DNA of 64,000 bases from Streptomyces sp. NBC_00224 (GTDB lineage Bacteria > Actinomycetota > Actinomycetes > Streptomycetales > Streptomycetaceae), in NCBI RefSeq assembly GCF_041435195.1, contig NZ_CP108106.1:4870501-4934500 (forward strand), in the 5' to 3' direction. The stretch's first letter is position 1. Each line of letters opens with the position of its first letter. The position numbers were made by a program, and so were the translations under genes. Below, one piece after another: positions 25,441-36,026 of this stretch. The notes under the pieces were generated by a model. It was not told the origin of the DNA and did no database searches. It saw only the letters and a list, made by a program, of their open reading frames with translations.

Positions 25441-25977
25441 ATGACCACGCCTGTCTGCAACAGCGCCTCCCGGGCGGCGACGCCGTACCCGTCGTTCGCC
25501 TCGTACATGCGGGCCCGAGGCCCCGTGCTGCTGCGCACCGCACGCTCGCTGACCGCGAACCCGAGCGACGCCGAGGACCTGCTGCAGACGGCCCTCACCA
25601 AGACGTATGTCGCCTGGGACCGGATCGAGGACCACCGCGCCCTCGACGGCTATGTGCGCCGCGCGCTCCTCAACACCCGGACCTCGCAGTGGCGCAAGCG
25701 CAAGGTGGACGAGTTCGCCTGCGACGAGCTGCCCGAGCCGGAGACGGTGCCGGAGCCGGACCCGGCCGACCAGCAGGTTCTGCACGACGCGATGTGGCGC
25801 GCCGTGATGAAGCTGCCGGACCGCCAGCGGGCGATGGTCGTGCTGCGGTACTACGAGGACCTGAGCGAGGCGCAGACCGCCGAGGTGCTGGGGGTCTCCG
25901 TCGGTACGGTGAAGAGCGCGGTCTCCCGGGCGCTGGGCAAGCTCCGCGAGGACCCGGAGCTCGCCCCCGTCCGCTGA
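25441..25977 (+). CDS. SigE-family ECF RNA polymerase sigma factor
   Basis: A 178-residue ECF sigma factor of the actinobacterial SigE70-like group. Region 2 includes LRTARSLTANPSDAEDLLQTALTKTYVAW (promoter melting and -10 contact). Region 4 includes LPDRQRAMVVLRYYEDLSEAQTAEVLGVSVGTVKSAVSRAL (helix-turn-helix for -35). No anti-sigma gene is adjacent, which is common for this group. It begins with ATG at 25441, 124 bp after the DUF1906 gene. Confidence 0.92.
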   Translation: MTTPVCNSASRAATPYPSFASYMRARGPVLLRTARSLTANPSDAEDLLQTALTKTYVAWDRIEDHRALDGYVRRALLNTRTSQWRKRKVDEFACDELPEPETVPEPDPADQQVLHDAMWRAVMKLPDRQRAMVVLRYYEDLSEAQTAEVLGVSVGTVKSAVSRALGKLREDPELAPVR

Positions 25978-26061
25978 CCGGATACCTGGTGGCCGATACC
26001 GGGCGGCCGATAACGGGCGCAGGGGCCCCGCGCGCCGCGTGACCTTGGTCTCGTGGGTGAT

Positions 26062-26095
26062 TCATTACCTCCGGGTAGTGACATACCGCGCGGTA
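26062..26095. promoter_or_regulatory. Palindromes upstream of the acyl-CoA ligase gene
   Basis: TCATTACC-tccg-GGTAGTGA (one mismatch, 26062-26081) is followed by the perfect 12-bp palindrome TACCGCGCGGTA (26084-26095). Both lie 65-100 bp before the ligase start and are candidate repressor sites. Confidence 0.55.
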
Positions 26096-26160
26096 CGTGA
26101 GCAGAATCGGCACACCCCTATCGCCACGTGGCGCACCGTAGCGCCCACCGGGAGGCCGCC

Positions 26161-27816
<1,656 letters not shown>

Positions 27817-27880
27817 CGGGTGCGCTGACGAGCGCGCCGACGGGTGCGCTGACGGTGGCCGAGTGAGGTGGGCTGGGCCA

Positions 27881-27896
27881 TGTTTCACGTGAAACG
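27881..27896. promoter_or_regulatory. parS site, first of a tandem pair
   Basis: The core GTTTCACGTGAAAC is at 27882-27895, in the gap between convergent genes. Small open frames beginning MFHVKR here are parS sequence and not genes. Confidence 0.93.
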
Positions 27897-27920
27897 TGGC
27901 CGACGGAGTGGGCCGGGGTG

Positions 27921-27936
27921 TGTTTCACGTGAAACA
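27921..27936. promoter_or_regulatory. parS site, second of a tandem pair
   Basis: TGTTTCACGTGAAACA is a perfect 16-bp palindrome whose centre is 40 bp from that of the preceding parS. Paired parS sites could nucleate ParB cooperatively. Confidence 0.93.
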
Positions 27937-27965
27937 TGCTCCGGCCCACTCCCGTCCGGCGTCGG

Positions 27966-30900
27966 TCAGTTGGTGCCGATCTTCGCGAGCAGGTCCACGA
28001 TCCGGCCCTGGACCTCGGTGCTCGTCGAGCGCTCGGCCAGGAACAGCACCGTCTCCCCCGCCGACAGCTTGGGGAGCTCCGGCTGGTTGAGGCCCGCCGA
28101 GGTGTAGACGACGAGCGGGGTGTGGTTCAACTGCCCGTTCGCGCGCAGCCAGTCGACGATCCCGGCGCGGCGGCGGCGTACCTGCATCAGGTCCATCACG
28201 ACCAGGTTCGGCCGCATCTGGCCCGCCAGCGTCACGGCCTCGGTGTCGGTGGCGGCGCGGGCGACCTGCATGCCGCGCCGCTCCAGGGTGGCCGCCAGGG
28301 CGAGGGCGATCTCCTCGTGCTCCTCGATCAGCAGGACCCGGGGCGGGTGCTGCTCGCTGTCGCGGGGGGCGAGGGCCTTGAGGAGTACGGCGGGGTCGGC
28401 ACCGTACGCCGCCTCGCGCGTCGCCTGTCCGAGCCCGGCCGTCACCAGCACCGGCACCTCGGCGGCGACGGCCGCCTGGCGCAGCGACTGCAGCGCGGTA
28501 CGGGTGATCGGCCCGGTCAGCGGGTCGACGAAGAGCGCGGCGGGGAACGCCGCGATCTGGGCGTCGACCTCCTCGCGGGAGTGCACGACCACGGGCCGGT
28601 AGCCGCGGTCGCTCAGCGCCTGCGAGGTGGAGACGTCGGGCGCGGGCCAGACGAGCAGCCGTCGCGGGTTGTCGAGCGGCTCGGGCGGCAGCTCGTCGTC
28701 GACGGGCTGCGGGTGCGGGCGGTTGGCGACCTCTACGGCGCCGCCGGGTCCGTCCAGCGGCTCGGGCCCCTCGGCGCCCTCGTCCGGCGCCCCTATGGCG
28801 TACGCGCGCCCCTGGCCCTCCGAGGGGGGCGAGAGCAGCGAGGTGGGGGACGGGCCGGGGCGCTCGGCCTCGGCGGTTCCGGCCGGGCGTTCGCCCTCGG
28901 AGGGCGTTCCGAGCTTGCGGCGCCGCCCCGAGCCGGAGGAGCCGGAGGTCTGCTGGGTGAAGGGCACGCCCTGGCCGAGCGTACGCACGCTGATGGAACG
29001 GCCCTGGGAGGCGTCGTCGGGCGCGGGGCCCGCCTCGGCGGGCAACGGCTGGCGCGCGGGCTGCGGTACGGCGCCGGGGCCGCCCGCCGTCTCCGGCCCG
29101 TTCGCCGGAACCGCTCCGCCCACGGCCCACGCGGGCGGCTGCTCGACGGGGTGCGGCTGCGGCGGGGTGTGCTCGTCGGCGGCCTCGTTGCGTACGGCGT
29201 CGTGGCGCCCGCGACCGGCGGCCGGGAGGGGCTGACCGGCCTGGGAGGCCTGCGCGGGCCCGTTCGCCAGCGGGCGGTGGGCCGGGGCCGTGGCGGCGGT
29301 GGGGCCGCCGCTCCGGCCGGGGCCGTTCGCCAGGGGGCGATGAGCCGGCGCCGAAGGGGCCGGGAGGGGCTGGTGGGGGTCGGGGACCCCGGGGCGGTTC
29401 GGGTCCACGGGGATGCCGGTGCCCTGGCCGGGCGCTGATCCGGGGAGCCCGAGGGGCCTGCCGGGCCCGGTCGCCGGGGGCCGCTCGGCGTCGGCCGGAC
29501 CGGAAGCCGGTGCGGTGGCCGGGCCGGAAGCCGGGCCGGTGGCGGGGAAGCCCTCGGGTCTGGCCGGGCGGTCGGCGTCGGCGGGCGGGAGCGCGAACGC
29601 CGTGCGCACCGCCCCCTCCTCGGCCTCCGGGGCAGCCGCCAGAGCCCTGCGGGCACGACGGCCGCCGGGCTCCGCGTCAGCGGTGGGTGCGTCGGCGCTG
29701 CTGGCGGGCAGGGCGCGGCGGGCGCGGCGGCCCGAGGGCGCGGCCGGGTCGGCCGCCATGCCCTGGGGCGGAACGGTCTCGCTCAGCGCGGCCGGTCTGC
29801 CGGCGCCGGGCTGGCGGGCGCTCTCGGCGGCGGTGACGACAGACCCCTCGGAGGGCAGGGCGGGCGCGGCGCCGTCCTCGGCCGGGCTGGGCCGTCCGCG
29901 CCGCCGCCCCGTGCCCGAGGAGCCGCCGGTGTCGCCGGACGGTCCGGCGCCCGGGCCGCCCGAAGTCCCGTCGCCGGGGCCGCCGATGGGGCCCGCGGGT
30001 CCGGCGCCGGGGGCGTAGGGGTGCGCGCCGCCCGTCATGTTCTGGCCGCCCGTGGAGCCCTCGGGCCCCGCCATACCGGCGGCCGGGCCGTTGGGGGTCC
30101 CGCCGGACGGGCCGCCGGGGCCGAAGGGGTGGCCGCCGGGGGAGCCCTCGGGCGTACCGCTCGAAGAGCCGTGGGGCGCGCCGCCGGACGGACCGGCACC
30201 GGGCACTCCCGGCACTCCGCCGGGCCCCGGGCCGCCGGACGGCCCCGCGCCCGGACCGCCCCGGCCCGTACCGGAACTCCCACCGGAGCCCGCGCCGTCG
30301 CCCTCGCCCGCCTGCTGCGCGGGGATGCGTTCAAGAGCCGCCGGGGACGCGGCGGACGGGTCGATCGGCCGGCCCTCGTGGGCACGCGCCCGACGGCGGC
30401 CGGTGGGGGACTTCTCCTCCTCGACGGGGCTCTCCAGGAACGCGTCCGTGGAGGCCCGCCGGGCGCGGCGGCGCCCCGAGCCGGTCGGCTGCTGGACGGG
30501 AACCACCGCGACCTCGGCCGCGGCGGGCTCCGGAACCGAGCCCGCGCCCTCCCCCAGCGGCACCTCCAGGACGTACGCGCTGCCGCTCATGCCCGGCACC
30601 TCGACCGTCTGGAGCACACCGCCGTGGGCGCGCACGATGCCCTGGACGATGGGCTCGTGGACGGGGTCGCCCCCGGCGTACGGCCCGCGCACCTCGATGC
30701 GTACGACCTCGCCGCGCACCGCCGCCGCGACGACGACCGTGGAGTCCATGTAGCCGCCGGCGGCGACCGGCGCGTTGCCCGTGGCGTCGACGCCCGCGAC
30801 ATCCGCCACCAGGTGCGCAAGGGCCGTGGAGAGCCGCGCGGGGTCGATCTCGGCCTCGATCGGGGGCGCGTGGACGGCGAATTGGGCCCGGCCGGGCCCG

Positions 30901-32078
30901 ATCAGCTCGACGGCACCCTCGACGCCCGCCGCGACCACGGTCCCGACCAGCACCTTCGCCTTCTTCAGCTCCTCCGTACCGGAGTCGAGCCGCTGGAAGG
31001 CCAGCACATTGTCGACGAGGGTGGTCATCCGGGCGTATCCGGCGGCCAGATGGTGCAGGACCTGGTTGGCCTCGGGCCACAGCTGGCCCGCGTCGTCCGC
31101 CGCCAGCGTGGACAGTTCGCGGCGCAGCTCGTCCAGCGGTCCGCGCAGCGAGCCGCCGAGCACGGAGAGCAGCTGCTGGTGGCGCGCGGACAGCGCGTCG
31201 TAGCGGGTGGTCTCGCGCTCCAGGACCTCCGCGTGCTTCTTGGCCTGGTCCTCGTACGGGCGGCGGTCGGTGAACGTCATCACCGCGCCGACCAGCAGGT
31301 CCCCGTCCCGTACCGGCGCGGTCGTCAGGTCGACGGGCACGCCCGCGCCGCTCTTCGCCCACAGCATCTGGCCGCGCACACGGTGCTTGCGGCCGGACTT
31401 CAGCGTGTCCGCGAGCGGGCTCTCCTCGTACGGGAACGCCTCGCCGTCGGCGCGCGAGTGCAGCACCAGCGGGTGCAGCTCCTGGCCGCCGAGGTCGCTG
31501 GCGCGGTAGCCGAGGATCTGCGCGGCGGCCGGGTTGACCAGGACGACGCGCCCCTCGGTGTCGGTGCCGACGACACCCTCCGCCGCCGCGCGCAGGATCA
31601 TCTCGGTCTGCCGCTGCGAACGGGCCAGCTCGGCCTCGGTGTCGACGGTTCCGGAGAGGTCGCGGACGACGATCATGAGGAGCTCGTCGCCTGAGTAGTG
31701 CGCGCCGCCGACCCCGTAGGAGGTGGACGGCGAGGCGTACGCGTCTCTTCCGTCCTCCAGGTTGGCGCTGGTCACCTCGACGGGGAACTCGCCGCCGTCG
31801 GTGCGCCGGGCCACCATCCGGGTCGGTTTGGTGCGGCCCAGCTCGTCCTCGGTGTCGGGGCGGCGCATCGAGCCCGGGATGAGCTTGGAGTCGAAGGAGG
31901 GCAGCAGGTCGAGCACGCCCCGCCCCACGAGCCCGGTCCCCGGAGACTCGAACATCTCCAGGGCGATGGTGTTCGCGTTGACGACCGTGCCGTTGCAGTT
32001 GACGAGTACGAGCCCGTCCGGAAGGGCGTCAAGTATGGCTGCGAGGCGAGCAGCGCCTCGGGATGGCCTGCTGCTCAC
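27966..32078 (-). CDS. Giant PAS / pseudo-histidine-kinase / double receiver protein
   Basis: A 1370-residue protein. PAS 1 (about 8-140) contains ILDALPDGLVLVNCNGTVVN and PAS 2 (about 155-272) contains AEGVVGTDTEGRVVLVNP. A dimerisation-like region follows at 275-365, where the H-box position reads LLSVLGGSLRGPLDEL with no His. A degenerate ATPase-like region (375-510) lacks the N-box Asn and DxGxG. Residues 520-1135 are a Pro/Gly/Ala-rich disordered linker. Two C-terminal receiver-like domains follow (1139-1238 with Asp1185 and Lys1234; 1247-1370 with Asp1296 in VVMDLM but no clear Lys). It is probably a phospho-independent scaffold or sensor. GTG at 32078 is preceded by GGAGGA. Confidence 0.85.
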   Translation of the reverse strand: MSSRPSRGAARLAAILDALPDGLVLVNCNGTVVNANTIALEMFESPGTGLVGRGVLDLLPSFDSKLIPGSMRRPDTEDELGRTKPTRMVARRTDGGEFPVEVTSANLEDGRDAYASPSTSYGVGGAHYSGDELLMIVVRDLSGTVDTEAELARSQRQTEMILRAAAEGVVGTDTEGRVVLVNPAAAQILGYRASDLGGQELHPLVLHSRADGEAFPYEESPLADTLKSGRKHRVRGQMLWAKSGAGVPVDLTTAPVRDGDLLVGAVMTFTDRRPYEDQAKKHAEVLERETTRYDALSARHQQLLSVLGGSLRGPLDELRRELSTLAADDAGQLWPEANQVLHHLAAGYARMTTLVDNVLAFQRLDSGTEELKKAKVLVGTVVAAGVEGAVELIGPGRAQFAVHAPPIEAEIDPARLSTALAHLVADVAGVDATGNAPVAAGGYMDSTVVVAAAVRGEVVRIEVRGPYAGGDPVHEPIVQGIVRAHGGVLQTVEVPGMSGSAYVLEVPLGEGAGSVPEPAAAEVAVVPVQQPTGSGRRRARRASTDAFLESPVEEEKSPTGRRRARAHEGRPIDPSAASPAALERIPAQQAGEGDGAGSGGSSGTGRGGPGAGPSGGPGPGGVPGVPGAGPSGGAPHGSSSGTPEGSPGGHPFGPGGPSGGTPNGPAAGMAGPEGSTGGQNMTGGAHPYAPGAGPAGPIGGPGDGTSGGPGAGPSGDTGGSSGTGRRRGRPSPAEDGAAPALPSEGSVVTAAESARQPGAGRPAALSETVPPQGMAADPAAPSGRRARRALPASSADAPTADAEPGGRRARRALAAAPEAEEGAVRTAFALPPADADRPARPEGFPATGPASGPATAPASGPADAERPPATGPGRPLGLPGSAPGQGTGIPVDPNRPGVPDPHQPLPAPSAPAHRPLANGPGRSGGPTAATAPAHRPLANGPAQASQAGQPLPAAGRGRHDAVRNEAADEHTPPQPHPVEQPPAWAVGGAVPANGPETAGGPGAVPQPARQPLPAEAGPAPDDASQGRSISVRTLGQGVPFTQQTSGSSGSGRRRKLGTPSEGERPAGTAEAERPGPSPTSLLSPPSEGQGRAYAIGAPDEGAEGPEPLDGPGGAVEVANRPHPQPVDDELPPEPLDNPRRLLVWPAPDVSTSQALSDRGYRPVVVHSREEVDAQIAAFPAALFVDPLTGPITRTALQSLRQAAVAAEVPVLVTAGLGQATREAAYGADPAVLLKALAPRDSEQHPPRVLLIEEHEEIALALAATLERRGMQVARAATDTEAVTLAGQMRPNLVVMDLMQVRRRRAGIVDWLRANGQLNHTPLVVYTSAGLNQPELPKLSAGETVLFLAERSTSTEVQGRIVDLLAKIGTN

Positions 32079-32332
32079 GACGACGCTTCCTCCCTGAACC
32101 ACTGCACCTTGCGGCCTGTCACTGGGAGGGAGTCTAAAGGCAGGGGATGTGCGCGCGACGGCGGATGAGGGGGAGCTCTCACCAATGTTCTGTGACCACG
32201 GCGTATGCCGGGAGATTGCGCCGACGGGGTGGGGCGCACCCGGCTGCCCTGTCGGGGCCGCGTGCTTCGGGCGCCCCGTCGGCGCGCTCACCGTGTCGCC
32301 GTCCCAGCCCTCACCGAACCTTCACCGGACAC

Positions 32333-32785
32333 TCACCGGGCTCCGGGGAGGACCGGCACGAACGCGTCCCACCGCGCCATCTCGCATCCGTCGTGCCGGT
32401 TGTAGGTGGCGTCCACCGGCCGTCCCGCCCAGGTGCCGGTGACCCGGGCGGTGGAGTCGCCGCCGTAGATCATCGTGCACGTGGCCCTCGATGAGACGGG
32501 CGCGAACGGGTCCTTGCCCCAGGTGGTGAGCTTGTCCAGCCGGTCGCACGCCTGGAGGATCTGCGGGTGGTTGCCCCCGGCGGGGTGGCACTCCAGCTCG
32601 TACGTGCCGTCGGTCTCCCCGTTGTGCGCGACGGTGACCGTGAGGTGGTCGTGGTTGCCTCCGCCGCTGTCGAGGAGGGGGAGCGGGGGCAGCGGCAGGG
32701 GGGCGGCAGCTAAGGCGGCGGGCGAGGCGGCGAGGGCGGCCGTGGCGGTGGTGGCGAGCGCGGTGACGACGAGGCGACGCAGCAT
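32333..32785 (-). CDS. Subtilisin-inhibitor-like (SSI) secreted protease inhibitor
   Basis: A 150-residue secreted protein. The signal peptide ends near ALAAAP, and an SSI domain covers about 45-145. The four conserved Cys appear in YELECHPAGG, ILQACDRL, RATCTMIYGG and HDGCEMARW. By alignment with SSI the reactive bond falls in CTM-IY, giving Met at P1, which suits inhibition of subtilisin-like proteases. The start used is ATG at 32785, 6 nt after GGAG; a GTG four codons upstream overlaps that SD and is less likely. Confidence 0.88.
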   Translation of the reverse strand: MLRRLVVTALATTATAALAASPAALAAAPLPLPPLPLLDSGGGNHDHLTVTVAHNGETDGTYELECHPAGGNHPQILQACDRLDKLTTWGKDPFAPVSSRATCTMIYGGDSTARVTGTWAGRPVDATYNRHDGCEMARWDAFVPVLPGAR

Positions 32786-33119
32786 GCGGGGCTCCACGGG
32801 CTGGACGGGGTGGGTCCGGCCCCACCGAGGTGAACGGATTCGCCATGCCTAACGCGCCGGGACGCCGGGCGTTGCGCACGGGCTCGGAGCCCGGCCCCGG
32901 AGCCCCGTCCCGGAGCCCTCGGCGGAGGCCTCCCCCGGGCCGGTCGCCGCGCAGGTCGCCGAGGCGTTTCCGACTCGGCTCCCACGGCCGGAAATCGTGG
33001 GTCGCCTAACGCTTTGCTCTGGCGCCCGCCTGCCTAGTACCGTGGGGTGCGATTGGTGACGCGGAGCAAGGCTGTGTCATCATCTGCACGCACCACTCGC
33101 GCACGCGGGAGGTTGTGCT
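32786..33119. other. Intergenic region (334 bp) upstream of tRNA-Ser(GCT)
   Basis: It holds the promoter of the minus-strand SSI gene and, on the plus strand, a weak promoter candidate for the tRNA: TTGCTC (33014-33019) and TAGTAC (33035-33040), 15 nt apart. Nothing else is visible. Confidence 0.45.
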
Positions 33120-33210
33120 GGAGGCGTCGCCTAGTCCGGTCTATGGCGCCGCACTGCTAATGCGGTTTGGGTCTTAAAGCCCATCGAGGGTTCAAATCCC
33201 TCCGCCTCCG
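33120..33210 (+). tRNA. tRNA-Ser (anticodon GCT)
   Basis: A 91-nt class II tRNA. The acceptor GGAGGCG pairs with CGCCTCC, followed by discriminator G. The anticodon loop is CTGCTAA between CCGCA and TGCGG, with a long variable arm and T-arm GAGGGTTCAAATCCCTC. It reads AGC/AGU. Confidence 0.96.
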
Positions 33211-33220
33211 CCAGTTGAAC

Positions 33221-33252
33221 CCGAAGCCCCGGCCCCACGGCCGGGGCTTCGG
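33221..33252 (+). terminator. Terminator of tRNA-Ser(GCT)
   Basis: A 14-bp perfect stem (CCGAAGCCCCGGCC with GGCCGGGGCTTCGG) closes a CCAC loop 10 bp after the tRNA. Confidence 0.88.
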
Positions 33253-33491
33253 TCGTTCCCGGGCCGGTGCGGACGTCGGGGGTCCGCTCTCGGGCGCCGA
33301 TCCGGTGACCCCGGTCACATTTCCCCTGTTACGGGCACATCGCCCCCGCCGGACCCTCTCCCCCGCATCTGCCCTCACAGGGGCGTTTTCGCAGGTCAGG
33401 ATGGGTGTGGCCAATGGATTTCGCGTGACGGCGCAGGTCATGTAATGTTGTTCTCGCAACGCCGACCGGGAAGAAAAAAACCGGGAAGCAA

Positions 33492-33564
33492 GCACTCGTA
33501 GCTTAACGGATAGAGCATCTGACTACGGATCAGAAGGTTGCAGGTTCGAATCCTGCCGAGTGCA
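33492..33564 (+). tRNA. tRNA-Arg (anticodon ACG)
   Basis: A 73-nt tRNA. The acceptor GCACTCG pairs with CGAGTGC, followed by discriminator A. The anticodon loop is CTACGGA between TCTGA and TCAGA, and the T-arm is GCAGGTTCGAATCCTGC. A34 is the canonical substrate of TadA, whose gene is also in this window (56379). Confidence 0.96.
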
Positions 33565-33570
33565 CAGCCG

Positions 33571-33602
33571 AAAGGCCCCCTGGAGAGATCCAGGGGGCCT
33601 TT
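33571..33602 (+). terminator. Terminator of tRNA-Arg(ACG)
   Basis: A 14-bp perfect stem (AAAGGCCCCCTGGA with TCCAGGGGGCCTTT) closes a GAGA loop immediately after the tRNA. Confidence 0.9.
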
Positions 33603-33684
33603 CTCGTATGCCCAGCTCCAACCCGACGCCGGCCCCGGCCCCGGCCCCAGCCCCGTTGTCAGTGGTCCCCGCTACCGTCGAGAC

Positions 33685-34563
33685 ATGGCTGGGGTGTGGC
33701 GCAGTGGTGGGGTTCGTTGGGGGGAGGACGGGCCTGGGCTGGTGTGGGTGGGGGACCGGGGGGAGCGGCGGGTCAGCCGGATCGCGTTCGGGGGTGCTGT
33801 CGGGTTCCGGGTGGTCGGGGAGCGTACGTGCGTGGGGGCCCGGGGGAATCCCTGCCCCGGGGGCGTGGCCGTGGCGCGGGGGAGTACCCAGGCGCGGTGC
33901 GGCGAGTGCGGTCGGCTCGACCGGGTGCATTCCGTCGCCGCCGACGGGGTGCCCGACGATCCTCGGGTCTACCGGGTCTATCTGGCGTGGTTCGGGCCGG
34001 GGCTCGTCAAGGTCGGGATCACCGCCGAGGAGCGCGAGGGCGCGCGGCTGAGGGAGCAGGGGGCCGTCTGCTTCTCCTGGCTGGGGCGCGGGCCGCTGAT
34101 GGCCGCCCGGCGGTGCGAGGAGCTGCTGCGGGCCGCGCTGGGGGTGCCCGATCGCGTCTCGTACGAGCAGAAGCGGGTCGTACGGGCCGCGCTTCCCGGA
34201 ACCGGTGAGCGCGGTGACGAGATACGGGACATGCACGGGCGGGCCGTCGGGCTCGGTGGGTGGCCCGAGTCCCTGGAGCCCCTGCCGTGCCGGGTTGTCG
34301 ACCACGGGCCGCTGTTCGGGCTCGACGGCCTCGGGCCCGCGCACGGGGTCGTGCGCGAGCTGGTGCCCGAGGGGGTCGTCGGCGGGCGCGTTCTCGCCGC
34401 CGCCGGGCCCGATCTCCATCTGGAGGTGGAGGAGGGGCGCGTCGTCGTCCTGGACACGCGGCTCATGAGCGGGTGGGGGCTCGGGGCGGCGCCCGCCGAC
34501 GGGGGGATCACCGTGCCCGTTCGGGCACTGCGCCCTCCTGACGTGCAGGATCAGCTCTTCTGA
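33685..34563 (+). CDS. DUF2797 family protein
   Basis: A 292-residue conserved actinobacterial protein. The N-terminal third has a four-Cys cluster (ERTCVGARGNPCPG and QARCGECGRLD, about 46-78) that looks zinc-binding. It is followed by YRVYLAWFGPGLVKVGITAEER, similar in pattern to a GIY-YIG-like strand (FGPGLVKVGIT ... RLREQGA). Function is unknown; a nuclease-related fold is a speculative possibility. It starts at ATG 33685, with no strong SD. Confidence 0.8.
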   Translation: MAGVWRSGGVRWGEDGPGLVWVGDRGERRVSRIAFGGAVGFRVVGERTCVGARGNPCPGGVAVARGSTQARCGECGRLDRVHSVAADGVPDDPRVYRVYLAWFGPGLVKVGITAEEREGARLREQGAVCFSWLGRGPLMAARRCEELLRAALGVPDRVSYEQKRVVRAALPGTGERGDEIRDMHGRAVGLGGWPESLEPLPCRVVDHGPLFGLDGLGPAHGVVRELVPEGVVGGRVLAAAGPDLHLEVEEGRVVVLDTRLMSGWGLGAAPADGGITVPVRALRPPDVQDQLF

Positions 34564-34685
34564 TCCTCGGGGGGATCCCACTGGGGCCCTCCTCGGATCC
34601 CTTTGGTCAAGACTTGGATCCCCTTTGGATCCCTTCGGGTAAGGGGTATGGACACGTTCACCGATGACAGCGGAGGGTGGAGCGC

Positions 34686-35063
34686 ATGAGCGATCAACTC
34701 GTGGCCGGTATTGAACCGCCTTACTACGCCGTCGTGTTCACCTCCCTGCGCACCGAAGGCGACCGGGGGTACGGCGAGACGGCCGACCTCATGAAGAAGC
34801 TCGTCGAGGAGATACCGGGCTACCTCGGATACGAGACCGCGCGCACCCCGGGCGGCATCGGCATCACCGTCGGGTACTTCCGCGACGAGGACGCCATCGC
34901 CGCCTGGCGCTCCCGCCTGGAGCACCAGAGGGCGCAGAAGCAGGGCCGCGCCGAGTGGTACGAGAGCTACAGCGTCCACGTCGCCAAGGTCGAGCGGAGC
35001 TACAGCTTCCAGCGCGAGGGCAGCGAGGGCGGCGAGAGCTCCGGTGAACATGCTGGCCGCTGA
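34686..35063 (+). CDS. Antibiotic-biosynthesis-monooxygenase-like (ABM) protein
   Basis: A 125-residue ferredoxin-like dimeric alpha/beta-barrel protein. The ABM pattern is YYAVVFTSLRTEGDRGYGE, EIPGYLGYETARTPGGIGITVGYF and AIAAWRSRLEHQRAQKQGR...WYESY. It resembles YqjZ-type proteins of unknown substrate. ATG at 34686 follows GGAGGGTGG. Its last 20 bases overlap the amidohydrolase gene, so the two are co-translated. Upstream, 34564-34640 contains four GGATCC copies. Confidence 0.86.
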   Translation: MSDQLVAGIEPPYYAVVFTSLRTEGDRGYGETADLMKKLVEEIPGYLGYETARTPGGIGITVGYFRDEDAIAAWRSRLEHQRAQKQGRAEWYESYSVHVAKVERSYSFQREGSEGGESSGEHAGR

Positions 35064-35949
35064 GGCCGAGGCCGCTCTTGTGCGGACCTTCTGGGCCCGC
35101 CTCGGGCTGCCCGGGCTCGTCGACGTGCACACGCACTTCATGCCCGACCGCGTCCTGAAGAAGGTCTGGGCCTACTTCGACTCGGCCGGGCCGCTCACCG
35201 GAGTGGAGTGGCCCATCGCGTACCGCGAGGAGGAGGCGCGGCGCATCGAGCTGCTCGCCGACTTCGGCGTGACCGCGTTCACCTCGATGCTGTACCCGCA
35301 CAAGGCGGACATGGCGCGATGGCTCAACGGGTGGGCCGTCGACTTCGCGCGCCGCACCCCCGGCTGTCTGCACACCGCCACCTTCTTCCCGGAGGAGGGA
35401 GCGGGCGCGTACGTCGAGGAGGCGCTCGACGGCGGGGCCCGGGTCTTCAAGGCGCACGTCCAGGTGGGGGGTTACGACCCCAACGACCCCCTCCTCGACG
35501 CCGTGTGGGGCGCGCTCGCCGAGGCCGCCGTGCCCGTCGTCGTCCACTGCGGCTCCGGGCCCGCGCCCGGCAAGCACACCGGGCCCGAGCCCATCGGGCG
35601 CCTCCTCGCCCGGCACCCCCGGCTGCGGCTGATCGTGGCGCATATGGGGATGCCGGAGTACGTCGACTTCCTGGCGCTGGCCGACGCGTACGAGGGGGTC
35701 ATGCTCGACACGACCATGGCGTTCACGGACTTCAGTGAGCGGCTCGCGCCCTTCCCGCCGGACGCGCTGCCCCGGCTCCGCGACCTGGGCGACCGGGTGC
35801 TGCTGGGGTCGGACTTCCCCAACATCCCGTACGGCTATCTCCACCAGCTCGAATCCCTCGAACGGCTCGGGCTCGGCGACGACTGGCTGCGGGACGTCTG
35901 CCACGGGAACGGCGCCCGGCTGTTCGGCCTCCCGGGCGCCGGTCTTTAG
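35044..35949 (+). CDS. Amidohydrolase family protein (metal-dependent hydrolase/decarboxylase type)
   Basis: A 301-residue TIM-barrel amidohydrolase of the amidohydrolase_2 type. Metal-ligand positions are HTH in LVDVHTHFMPD (about 25-35), His in VPVVVHCGSG, His in LIVAHMGMPEY and the terminal Asp in VLLGSDFPNIPYG. The substrate is unknown; this branch includes decarboxylases and lactonase-like enzymes. GTG at 35044 overlaps the ABM gene by 20 bp. The next gene starts 77 bp downstream across a set of direct repeats. Confidence 0.87.
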   Translation: MNMLAAEAEAALVRTFWARLGLPGLVDVHTHFMPDRVLKKVWAYFDSAGPLTGVEWPIAYREEEARRIELLADFGVTAFTSMLYPHKADMARWLNGWAVDFARRTPGCLHTATFFPEEGAGAYVEEALDGGARVFKAHVQVGGYDPNDPLLDAVWGALAEAAVPVVVHCGSGPAPGKHTGPEPIGRLLARHPRLRLIVAHMGMPEYVDFLALADAYEGVMLDTTMAFTDFSERLAPFPPDALPRLRDLGDRVLLGSDFPNIPYGYLHQLESLERLGLGDDWLRDVCHGNGARLFGLPGAGL

Positions 35950-35963
35950 AAGGCCGCCACCCT

Positions 35964-36017
35964 TTCTCAGGAAATTCACAGGAACGCGCAAGGGCGTTCT
36001 CAGGGGGCGCTCACAGG
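35964..36017 (+). promoter_or_regulatory. Direct repeats ahead of the two-component operon
   Basis: Two pairs of octamer-like repeats occur: TTCTCAGG (35964) with TTCACAGG (35975), and TTCTCAGG (35997) with CTCACAGG (36010). The pairs are 33 bp apart (three helical turns). This is the arrangement expected for an autoregulating OmpR/PhoB-type regulator. Confidence 0.66.
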
Positions 36018-36026
36018 GTGGTCGGC

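Noticed and set aside
27868..28107. Short open frames beginning MFHVKR around 27868-28107
   Set aside because: They are translations of the tandem parS palindromes plus antisense of the giant PAS protein gene; no independent coding evidence.
27936..29438. Long plus-strand frames antisense to the PAS protein gene
   Set aside because: Composition is Arg/Gly/Ala-rich with no domain. High-GC genes routinely leave the opposite strand open.
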